From NCBI GenBank assembly GCA_026874595.1, contig CM049312.1, positions 54,379,429 through 54,443,428 on the forward strand: a stretch of 64,000 nt of DNA. Reading direction: 5' to 3'. This stretch comes from Sipunculus nudus. Its lineage: Eukaryota > Annelida > Sipuncula > Golfingiida > Sipunculidae. The notes below the pieces were generated by a model. That model had not been told where the DNA came from. It searched no databases and saw only the letters and a list, made by a program, of their open reading frames with translations. The position numbers were made by a program, and so were the translations under genes. Shown piece by piece: positions 39,401 to 51,400 of this stretch. Numbering within the stretch: position 1 is the first letter of the stretch; each line of letters begins with the position of its first letter.

Positions 39401-42400
39401 TCTGTGAAATCCAATAAAGGATCTTGGACTATACTAGTGTTGGTATTACCTACAAAATGCCACACCATCGTAGATCGTGATCGGTAATCGTATTGAACTT
39501 GATTCGTGTAGGTCGTAGTGAGAATGTGATCATTTGCAGAAATCGACGGAGATGAATAGGCAAAATTAACCCTTGATCTGGTCCCTTGGCCTGTCAAGCA
39601 AAGATTTCGTCACAGTTTATCTTGCTTGGTTATGCCTATGTTGCTGTATACAATTATCAAAGACCGCTTATTCTTTGACGACGTAATTATGAAGCCTTTG
39701 AAGAGCGTGTTTATCATGTTATGAATACAAACCGTTAATTATTGCTTACCTGAAGACACTCAGCTAATTAACGATCACTCAGTTTATTACGCATCCATGC
39801 ATTGCTTACATGAATTTTAATCAATTTTAAAGAAGTTTACGCTCCACTAAATGCGTGGTACAATGACTAATATTTAAAATTTAAATGTGAAATCGGGACC
39901 CTGGACATGCCAGTTTGGTTAACATTTTGACCGGCAGGCGCCGCCACTGATATGAATGATCATGTGTCAGTTAGATCGTTTTCATGTTTAATTGAAAGAT
40001 ATATATATTTAAATATACGTAGGAAAATTTTAGATCATGTTTCATTCGTTATATATGATACCACTTATAAATGGGTAGTATGAATGCATGGTGAGTCGTT
40101 GTATTTCCACTCGACTGATACGATCGCTATTTAAATAAGTATTAGGCGGCTTTCGACTGACATGCAATCACGTGAATCTGGACGTTGCGGACAGCGGCGT
40201 TAGAATTATTTTTATTCAGCAAAATGTGATGGTTTTCATGTTAAATATTGGTCATCGTATCGGGTCATAGCGGGCGGCTATCTACGAATTAATTAATCTA
40301 CGAATACATCTACATTGAAGTGCCACGGACTGCCCGCCCGTGTTGTCAGCTGTGCTTGTTTATCGCACCTGCCGAGGCTTTACTCGCGGTCTCAAAGACC
40401 GAATGTTGTCGCTGATCAGTTCACAAACTTAACGCGTAGTCAAACATACTTGGTTGATATTACACCATCAAAGGATTAATCTAAGCTAATTACTCATGAA
40501 TCCAGGGTGCAAGCAGCACTCGCACGACGGTCCACATTTCAATACATCAATTGTGCGCGCTGATCCGTGGATGACCCAGTAAGCGCACTGAAAACAATCT
40601 CCATGAGTGAGTGTCCGTCCAGATTCTAACTCAGGTGTCCGCTCATGACGGGGTTTGCAACCAAATATGACTGTCCCTGTCCGCGTTCAGCAGGTGTCCG
40701 CTCAAGACAGGTAAGTTTTAAAGGAAAAGGGTCGGGACATTGGCTTAGTGTCCATACAATGAAGGTGTCTGCTCGTCATGGTGTCCCCTTACGGCGGGTA
40801 CTGGTGTATCTGTGTATCTGCTTCACACAGCTAACATATATGGTAAAATGACTCAATTGAACCTTAATAATTCAGCCAAAATTCATTCTTTGGAACCATA
40901 AAAGACAATTATTATAAGAATTATTCAGGGGATTATTCTTGTAAATATTAAACAAATTGGCCTCAGTAGGTTCAGTCAAAAACAATTTTACAGGTTTATA
41001 ACTCATATGGGAAAATACAGCAAAATGGCTAAGTTAAGCTTCCCATAACTCAGCCAAAAATCACTGAACCAAAACCATTTGAACAAACTTGAATTATCAA
41101 CATCTAAGGATAATTAATGTGTGAGATTTAAGAATTTGGCCCAGTGGTTTTTGAGGAGAAGATCTTTGTAGCCACTGAGCTAAAATGGGCTGTTACAGCA
41201 TATGACTAAATTCAGCTTCCCATAACTCAGCCAAAAGTCACTGAACTGAGACCATTTGAACAAATTTCAGAAAGCACTACCCTAGGATCATTTCTGTGCG
41301 TTTTAAACTATTTGGCCATATGGTTTCAGAGAAGAAGTTTCTTGTAGCCTTCAGTATGATACGGGCACTGATGACCCCCGTACAAAAAAGGTCGATGCAG
41401 GTGGCGCCACCAATACCTCAATTTCAGATATGTCATATGTGAACAACATTGGCATAAAATTTGGTGATGATAGCTCCAGCCGTTTCTGAGATTGCAATTT
41501 TAGTATGCTTTTATGGACAGATGACTAAGTTCAACTTCCTGTAACTCGGCCAAAAATCACAGAACCTAAACCATTCGAACAAACTTGAGAAAGATTATTC
41601 CAGGAATCATTTCTGTGAAATATTGGACAATTTGGCTGAACAATTTCAGAGAAGAAGATTTTTAAAGCTTTTTTAGCTTTTTCCCTATAAAATCTAAGAA
41701 ATGCAGTTAGCAAAAAAATAAGCAAAATCCGATATAGTATTTTAGATCACTAATTTTTTTAATAAAATTTTGTGATGCCACCTCTTGCCATTTTCAAGAT
41801 AGTATGGGTTAACGTACAGACGACGGACGACGGACGACGCCACACCATCGCATAAGCTCACAGGTTCGCTAACAAGGGACCCATGGGTCACGGCGCTCAG
41901 CTGTTATATATGATAAAAAAATATGATTTAGAAATGAGGCACATGCTGGTTTTGTGTGGTAATAAATATAAACTGTATTATGAGTTGTTGGTGTTAAGCT
42001 TATGTACGATTTTGATAGTATCTTTGGAGACAGGGAAGAGGATTGATTTCATTTATTTTATTAACAAATGAAGTGCTATTGTCACACAGATTTTGACTTG
42101 TCCATATAACTTATAAGCAGAACATATGATAAAAGAGTTTAACTATTTATTAAAAATAATTACAAATATTGTCCCAAATATAATTTTTATTATAAATAAT
42201 AAGAGAATCGTATGATTTTTTAAAATAAAATATAACTAAAATGATTATTAAAATAATATTAAAGAATGCATTCATGAATACATTTTGAAAGAATTTGCAC
42301 TGGTATTCATATACTTTCATTTTTACCTGAATTCTCATTCTTATGCAAGAAATTTTATAATGGAGTACAAATTCATATTTGTATTCAAATACATTTGCAA

Positions 42401-45400
42401 AGTATTCGTACCATGTCTGGTATTTATTCAGTTTTCACCAAACAATGATGTTGAGATTCCAGAATATAAAAAATCACACATTTAAATAATGATCATAAGT
42501 ACCTGGTTTTATGGCTTTTATTTATATTTAAAAAAAAATTAATGTAATATATTCATTTTGGACTAATTTCACATCAATGTACACAATAGACACAGTAGGA
42601 ATTTAGATTAATATTATCAACTGCATTCATGAATACATTTTGAAAGTATCTGCACTGGTATTCAAATACTTTCATTTTTATCTGAATTCCCATTCTTATG
42701 CAAGAAATTTTTTAATGAAGTACATATTCATATTCATATTCAAATACATTTGCAAAGCTTTCGCACACTAGTATTTATTCAGTTTTAGCCAAACAATGAT
42801 GATGAGAATCCAGAATATTTAAAAATCTTAAAATTTAAATAATGATCATAAGTACCTGGTTTTATGGCTTTTATTTAAAATTAAAAAAAAATAAATGTAA
42901 TATATTCACTTTGGATTACTTTCACATCAATGTACACACTAGACACAGTAGGAATCTAGATTAATACTATCAACTGCATAGATCTTTGTCTATCATTAAT
43001 TTCCTTCATATGATCCCTAATGATTAGTAATGAATAATATGATTTATTTTTTTTTTATCATTAAAATTGAACTAAAAATACCATAGGTGACTGCATGGTG
43101 TTATTTTGAATATGTGACATTCTATCCATCGATACAAGATTCTTATATCATCAGTAACTGCAAGTTAATTTCCTGTTATTATCAACTAACAAATTCCTTT
43201 TCTATTTTTCTTTAATTTGTTATTGAAAACCAATAAAAATTTATTAATTTATTGTTTATTGTTATGTTGTTGGTTAAAACTACTAGATGTTTGGGTTGGA
43301 CAACGGGATCAATTGTGGCTGGCCTTTAGCTGCCTGGCTGCCCCAGTGTATGTCTCGCCTCAAGCGTGCAAAATTTGCTGAAAGGTCAACAAGGTCAACA
43401 TACAGGTGACTCAAGAGGGGCTGGGGAGAGCCAAGGTCTGACATGGTCTCATAAAAACATTAATAAAAGCTACAATTTTTGGCCATTTTTTTTAAGCTTT
43501 CTGAACTAAAAAGCTAAAATCCTTATGTGTGCATGATATGAAAATTATATCAACAGTACTCACAGGAAACAAATGTGTCTTGGTCAAAGTTGGGCAAAAT
43601 TTAAGGTACTAATTTTATATTTATACTAATAACTTATAAAATTTGAAAAATTCAGAACTAATTTGGGGTATTCAATTGAATCTTGATTAAATAATGTTAC
43701 ATCCCTGACAAAAAATCTCTAGCTTCAGCAATCCTCTTGTTAAGGGAGTAAATATATTTCTTGATTTTTTACAAAGTGCATTATGTTTGGGCCCATAACT
43801 TAAAACAATTACGCAATACTGACATCATTTCTGGCATATGTGCATAGAGAATGTATAGAAAAATATGTGTATTATATATGATTAAAGTCAGATCAGTGGT
43901 TTTGATATTAGGCAGTCTTGAAGTGTAACAATGGGTTTTTAATGGAAAAATGAAGTTTTTCATTAATATCTCGAAGGTATTAAGTCCTAGTGATCAAATT
44001 CTTGGCATGGTAGGGGATTCTGGAGACATCTAATTGAATGCCAAATTTTAGGAACTGAGAGCTGAAGCTGGGGAGCTGAGCTCTAGCAAACTGCATAACA
44101 CTGGCTTGATGTAAACAATATGTTACATGGTGCTTGTAAATTTCAATAAAATGTACAGTTTTTGATCAACTGGTTTCAAATTTTTGGTGTTAACAGACAA
44201 AATGATAACAAAAACATGCTGTGAACATTAAATCCACAGTACCTACAGGAAAAAAACGTGCCATGGTCAAAGTTGGGCAAAATTTAAGGTACCAATTTTT
44301 TATTTTTGTTAATATTTTAAAAATTTTTTTAAAATTTGATCTAATTTTGGGTATACGAGTTAATTTTGATTAATTAAAGTTATATTACTGTGAAAAAAGT
44401 CCATAGCTTTAAGATGTTTTGTGTTAAGTGATCAAATATCTTTCCTGATTTTTTACAAAATGCATTATGTTTTGGCCCATAACTGTTTTAAATTATATAA
44501 AACATACCTAATTTCTTGCATGTATATAGGAACTTTATAGAGGAATATTTATGGTGAATATGAGGAAAAACAGATGAGTGGTTTTGATATTAGGCAGTCC
44601 TGAAGTGTGAAAATAGGTTTTTAATAAAAAATTGAGGGTTTTCCTTAATTCTCAAAGGAACAAAGTCGCAAAGACCCAGTTTTTGGCTTGGTAGGAGATC
44701 TTGGGGACATCTAACATTATGCCGAATTTTGGATTCCTAGGTCTTACGGTTTCAAAACGTGCCACATCTACGGACGGACGGACGGACGACGGACAATTGA
44801 CCACGACTATAGCTCAGGTGACTTATAGTCAGCTGAGCTAAAAATTACATATTTCTTATCTAATTTCTGGCATACATTTAAATGTTCATTCAATAAAGTT
44901 ACATGCTTGAAAAGGTCTCTCTAGCTTTACCAGTTATCATGTAAAGTTGGTAAATATCTTTCCTGATATTTTGACAATAAACATGTTCAGGTTCATAACT
45001 TCTAAAAATAAAGCGATATAGACCTAATTTCTGGTATGTACACTGGAAACATGCAGAAGAATAGAACAAAATAACACCAGTGGTTTTGATATTAGTCAGT
45101 CCTGAAGTGTAACAATATTAATTATTAGAGAATAGAGGATTTTCCTTACTTTCTCAATTTAACAAAGTCACAGTGACCCAGTTTTCGGTTTGTTTGGAGA
45201 ACTTAGGAATATCTAACTGTATGTTGAAATCTTATTGGTAGGTCCAACAGTTACAAAACTTGCCCTGTTAATGGACCATAACTATAGCTCAGATGACTTA
45301 CAGTCAGAAGAGCTAAAAACATGATATCTTCTGTAACAGCAATCTTTTACATACATGGGGCCTCTTATTCATGAAGGTTTTATTTTTGCAATAATTTCCC

Positions 45401-48400
45401 CATTCGCAAATATCATGAATTTGAAACTCTTGTGAACAAAAAGGCAACCACAGAAATTAATCCTGACATTTACACATAGACCTGATTGATCATGTGACAT
45501 CATTTTAAAGGATACTGAAGAGAGGACCTCCGTAGCAGGCAGAGACTCCTATTCTAGGGTACCCCTGCTGGGCCATTGCAACATTAGCAACCATATCTAA
45601 AAATATAAAACACTGGTGTAAGGCACTATATATTGGTAGGAACATATGGAGGCTGAAATAATAGTAGCAAATACTCCAACGTATCTTTGAACCATCTATG
45701 TATAAATGCATCTACAAACTCTATATCATTAAAGTCTACTTTATTGGTGTAATCAACTCATGAACAGCAGTCCCAAGGTGTGTACTTGTATAAAAGTTAT
45801 CTTTAAATATTAAAATTATTCTGAATGTAAAAAAATTCTCATATTGTCAAAGGTAATGTATTGCATATACTCTATATATTCCAAACCATTATCAACAGTT
45901 AACATCTTTAACTCTATTTCCAGTAAAGATGGAACGATCCTGAATGCTTTTTGTATTATCTGGCATAACCAACATTAAATACCTCCAATACTGTTACCCC
46001 AGGCAAGCAGGGTCAATCCCAACACAGCATTACTAATGTTGAACACAATACCAAATGTCTGGGAAAACAAGAACACAAGGAATATCATCAGTAAACATAT
46101 ATGCAGTCAAAATTAAAATAAACGCCCACCATTGGAAGCTCAATAAAGTGGTCATATTTGTAAGGTGGTAATCTATAATGAAGAGTAAACAAGAGCACTG
46201 TAAACGACCCAATTTCAGGTTTCCATAAGAAACTTTCAAGGACCTCTTAGAAGTTGAAGTTAGAAGGTGCTAGGTATATCAGTTATGATTTATGTCTTGT
46301 TAACAGACAGCCAGCCAGACAGCTGGACACTCAGATTTACGATGGACATAGGGTGATCGCTATAGCTCAGTAGAACTGAAAGTCAGCTGAGCTAAAAAAT
46401 AGTATTACCATTTTTAAGTGAACCTAGGTATCTGGAGACTTGCCTTACCTGTAGAATATTGACTATTTCTGTGGATATTGCCTGTATCCAAAGAATGCCC
46501 ACAATGAAGCCTACATATGCAAACACCTGAAAAACCAAGTATCATTTATACGGTAGAGGTACAAAGATAAATCTGTAACTATAACATTGATGGTATTATC
46601 ATTAAACCTTCATGCTGCATGACTTTATCCTGTTAACCTTTGACACACTGACCGCCAACTACAGACTTAAAGATTTCCTGACTAATGTTAAGCATTTCAA
46701 GAGATTTTGTCTTTTATTACGATTCCATCAAAAGGATGGTTAACTATGGTTCTGAGCTGAGAAAAGTAATTTCAGAAAGAGTATAGAAAATAAAACATAT
46801 ATGTAAACATCTGTGATTTTGCTAATTTGAAAACCACAGGATGTCTTGAATGGATGAAACATTATGATCTAAAAAAAGATAAAGCTTCTTTATTAAAGCA
46901 AGGTAAAAATGGTCTAATTTAAAATGAGATGGATATATTCTTATGTAAAAGAGATAAAAATTTTATTACCTTAGGCAGATGCAGAGATGAGGGAGATGAA
47001 AATGTTCTTATCTACAGGTGCTTAAAAGTATCTTAATATATATGGAAGATGAAAACCTGAAAGACGCTTATCCATTGTGTGATAAAATCTTCTTTATCCA
47101 TGGGTGATGGAAAGTCCCTTATCTATGGGGGAGGGTTGGCAAATATTAGCAGGATGGCTTTAATCATAGGGTATAACAGGGGGCTTGACAGCTGTGTGGT
47201 AAAATGCTCTGCTCCCTCAACCGATGACCCAGGTTCGATCCCCAGTGTGTCTATGAGAGTGGGTTGTAGTTGCCCGTCCAAGGCCAGTGATAAAATTTCT
47301 CCGAGTTCTCTGGTTTCCCCTACCCCTACAGACTTCCAAATGCCACCTGAGCATGATGTAAACTTCTTTATCCAAGGATGACGAAAACTTTCTTATCTAG
47401 GGTTGATGGAAATTTCCTTATCTTTGTGTGAGGTAACTTCCATTTCTGTGCATGATGGAAACTTTCTTATCCAAGGATGATGAAAATTTCCTTATCTAAT
47501 GTTGATGGAAATTTCATTATTTATGCATGAAGGAAACTTCTTTATCTAAGTATGAAGGAAAAGTCCTTATCTATGGGTGAAGAAAAATCCTTATCTAAGG
47601 GTGATGGAAACTTTCTTATCTTAGGGTGATGGAATCTTCCTTATCAAAGGGTGATGAAAACTTACTTATTTTAGGGTAATGGAAACTTTCTTAATTAAGG
47701 GGATGAAAACTTCCTAATCTAGGAGTGATGAAACCTTCCTTATCCCAGGGTGATGAAACCTACCTTATCTTAGAGTGATGGAACCTTCCTTATCTTAGGG
47801 TGATGGAAACTTCCTTATCTTATAATTAGGGTGATGGAATCTTCCTTATCTTAGGGTGATGGAAACTTTCTTATTTTATGGTGAAGGAAACTTCCTTATC
47901 TAGGGGTGATGTAAACTTCCTTATTTAGGGGAGATGAAATCTTCCTTATCTGGGGGTCAGGAAAACTTCCTGATTTGGGGGGTATTGAAACCTTTCTTAT
48001 TAATGCAAATGGAAACTTTTTCTATTAAAGGAAGTAATATGTATATTTTTTAGAACATTTTAACTTCCATGGATGATTGTGAAAATGTGTCAGCTCAGCC
48101 ATTGAAGAAAAATGTTAGTCATTAGACAAGCTAGGATGATTTACCCAGTGATACACAGGTGGCTCTTCAAACTTGGAGGTAAAGAAAACTATGATGAAGA
48201 ATGTTACACCGATGATGATCATCAATGCCCACACAGGAAACACTCCACCCAGTCTAGTCAGGGCAGCTGGAATAAGAGAGAGACAAGATTAGTAAATTGA
48301 GAATTCCTTCTTAACTGAGTTTTTAGTATTTGAAAGTAGATCAACTTATTTCCTATCTAATATAATTTCTGAATTACTCTTATGTCATATATGAAATGAA

Positions 48401-51400
48401 GATCAGTATCATACATTAAAATGAGCCATAACATCAGAGATCAGCCACATCAAAAGTCATTCGGTCTCAATATGAAGAATGGTATGTAAAGTACAATAAT
48501 GTCAGCTCTAATATATAAAGTGTATGATTTAAATGGTAAGACTTGTTGGGTGTGGTTGTGAGTACCCTTTAAGAGCTCTGTGATTCATTGACCATTTTCT
48601 CTATTTAATGGCTGATGTTTGATGCATATTCAGTTTTATCTATTTATTGACAGCTTTGTGATGTAGTTCAAACCAGCTCTATTTATTTCCAACTGTGTGT
48701 TGTAGTGCCAGGCTGCTCTGTTTATAGCCAGCTGTGTGATGTAGTGCAGGCTGATGTGTTTATCGCCAGCTGTGTGATGTTGTGCAGGCTGCTCTGTTTA
48801 TAGCCAGCTGTGTGATGTAGTGCAGGCTGCTCTATTTACTGCAAGCTGTGTGATGTAGTGCAGGCTGCTCTATTTACTGCCAGCTGTGTAATGAAGTGCT
48901 GGCTGTTCTATATATTGCCAGCTGTGTGATGTAGTGCAGGCTGATGTGTTTATTGACAGCTGTGTGATGTAGTGCCAGGCTGTTCTATTTATCGACAGCT
49001 GTGTGATCTAGGGCCAGGCTGCTGTTTATATTGACAGCTGTGTGATGTTGTAAGAGGCTGCTCTGTTAATTACCAGATGTGTGATGTAGTGCCAGGCTGC
49101 ATTATTTATTCACAGTTGTTTGATGTTATGCAAAGCTGCTCTGTTTATTGACAGCTGTGTGATATAGCGCAAGACTTGTGTGTTTATTGACAGTTAAGTG
49201 ATGTTGTGACAGCCTTTATTTTCATGACATCTGTAGGATGCATTTTCTTTTTTACTGTATGTGTTGATGTTACAGAAGTCTGCTCTGTTTAAAAAACAGC
49301 TGTACTCTTTGATAGCATGACTACCAGCTCACCTGAACCACCTGCTGCAAACAGACTAAACATGGGAGCCATGAGACAGAGCAGCAGGCCTAGTGGTTTG
49401 TTCCAGTTGTTCTTCTCCTTGTCGTAGTCTACCAGCGGCACAGTCAGAGTCAGGAAGATACAGGGGACAGCCTGTAAAGATGCTGACATATTACATCTCT
49501 GAACAAACCCAAATGGTATTTAAGTGATCAACATTTCCATGCTGTGGAGTAGCGCAAGTTTCATTAAATGTTCTATACAGTTAGTTGTGCACACTTCCAG
49601 ATTATAAAATATCCTTTCTATCTCCAGATACAGTGAAACCTGTGTTATAAGACCATCCATGGGACTGGCCAAAAGTGGTCTTAATTCACAGGTGGTCTTT
49701 TAGCCAAGTCAGTTATAACCAGTGTAAATACTTCAGGTTCACTAAAGGATGGCCTAAATAGACAGATTGTCTTATTAGACAGGTGGCCTTCAAGACAGAT
49801 TCCACAGTATAATAGTTCATATATATTACTGATTGGGTTTTTAACAAAGGTTTATATACAATTAGTTTTGATCAGTTAATATATATCTGCAACACACAGA
49901 AATTTCTGGTTGCAAAATTTCTGACAAAACAATTTACAGCTTATGTTTATACATATGTAAGTACTTGTATACCTTTGCTAGTTCATATATTTTTCCTGCT
50001 AAGCCTTTCTCTGGCCAGCCTTCAACATCAATAGGGTACACAGCTACAAAGAATTCCTCCCAATGAGAAACTCCTCTGTCATTTGACTTTGCTTCTGTGG
50101 GACCCTTTTCATCTAAAAACAAGATGGAACATGATAGAAGATTTTATGGAATATTCTCACTCCTACTTTTTAAAATATTAACATTTTAGAGATAAACTGT
50201 TCCATTTTTAGATTAGATCCTTTTGTCTGCATTGCAGAGTATCAGGGGCTGATACAGAATTTGAAAATTGTGGGGGAAGGGGGGGGGGGGTGACGTTGTG
50301 GAAGAAGACAGTAAGCGATGGTGTTTCCCCCCAAGCAGCGTAAAACATTTTGAAAATTTAGGCTACATTTTTAAATGCACCATGGGGCAAAATCTGTCTC
50401 TGTTTTTATTTGTATTTTAAAAATACTTGGTCTATTTCATAGATTTTTTAGGTCGAAAAAGGGGGGGGGGGGGAAGGGATCATGCCCCCTCAATCTGCCC
50501 CTGAGCCTATTGGGTATTGCTTTACTGTTATTGATAACAAAAAGAATATATTTACAAACTTAATAATAATCCCATGTGATGATCATTATATTAAAAAAAT
50601 TATTTCTGAATATCCATAGAGACATTATTAACATATAAGAATGAGGTCATCTTATGAATTTCCCATTAACAATAACAGAACCATTAACAAATGTTGTTAT
50701 ATCAACCCCCCCCCCCCCCCCCCCCCCCCGATTTGTTGTTCCTGGTGATATATGGATAGCACTCTCATAATAGTTTTTCATTGGCATGGTGGGAGCTGGA
50801 TATACAGCTTTTTTTAATGACTCTCATTTTGTGCACACCTACCTTTCGGCTCCTCATTCTCCGGCTGTGACTCCGGCTGCACGGCTGTGAATGTCGGCTC
50901 CCCAGGATCTTCTGGAAACTCCTGCAGCACCTGAACAGCTGAATATTAAACACGTTCTTGAACTCATAAATTATCAAACATAGACAGAGGGAGACACAAA
51001 TACAGACAGAAAAAGTCAGCATGATAAAGAGAAACAGAAAATAAAAACATCAAAAACAAAGCAAGAGGGAGAGGAGAAGAGATAAATGTACATACATGTA
51101 CATGTGAAATAATATATCAGATTTTAACAGTAAAACACATTGCACAGAATCAGACTCACAAGAGTATGACCTTCTAGTCAGTGACTGTAGGTATAGACAT
51201 TCTATCCTCACAGTGCACAGGGGGTTCAAAATATACCAGCAGAGTAGCTAGGTTTAAATGTAGTGAGAGGGTAATGTAATCCATTCAGATACATTTTATA
51301 AGAATTGTTCCAAGGCAAATTACATAAACATGGGTGTTTTTGTGGTAGGAATTCACGGTATATGTATTATTTTGTATTAGCATGTGCATGTGAAATGTAA

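Larger units (their letters stand above)
34858..39464 (+). mobile_element. Ty3/Gypsy LTR retrotransposon, near-complete but frame-broken
   Basis: 4,607 bp with 213-bp LTRs (5 differences, about 97.7% identical), TG…CA ends and a 5-bp duplication CCATC (34853-34857 and 39465-39469). gag-pol order is gag, zinc knuckles, protease, reverse transcriptase, RNase H, integrase: Ty3/Gypsy (K02A2.6-like). No envelope gene. A TGGCGACGG stretch just after the 5' LTR fits a primer-binding site, and a purine tract precedes the 3' LTR. The unoccupied target exists in copy A near 16236-16246. It lies antisense to NCLX. Confidence 0.95.
34527..40806 (-). mobile_element. TIR DNA transposon, copy B, split by an LTR retrotransposon
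   Basis: Inverted relative to copy A. TA/CAGCAGTACC then TGCCGTGAGGGGACACC at the left; GGTGTCCCCTTACGGC then GGGTACTGGTG/TA at the right. Removing the LTR element and one CCATC leaves 1,668 bp against 1,707 in copy A. The host sequence (CTAGATGTA…TCTGCTTCACACAG) is uninterrupted in the equivalent module at about 26600, which confirms the insertion point. Confidence 0.88.
31877..41870 (-). mobile_element. Composite non-autonomous element, copy 3, interrupted by nested insertions
   Basis: The left border AACAAGGCCTACAGGCC…GCGAACCTGTG matches copy 1. The right border CACAGGTTCGCTAA ends at about 41870. An inner end-like border lies near 34186-34200, as in copy 2. Without the inserted transposon (34527-40806) the element would be about 3.7 kb. 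It lies within NCLX intron 15. Confidence 0.6.
31433..45515 (-). other. SLC8B1: U12-type intron 15 of NCLX (14.1 kb)
   Basis: The 5' splice site GTATCCTTT (45515-45507) is a perfect U12 GT-type donor. A branch-like TTCCTTAT lies at 31443-31436, very close to the AG used. The intron carries nearly all of the nested transposons. Confidence 0.72.

Noticed and set aside
47040-49290. CRISPR-like array
   Set aside because: Units are contiguous and degenerate with no unique spacers, in a eukaryotic intron; ordinary minisatellites.
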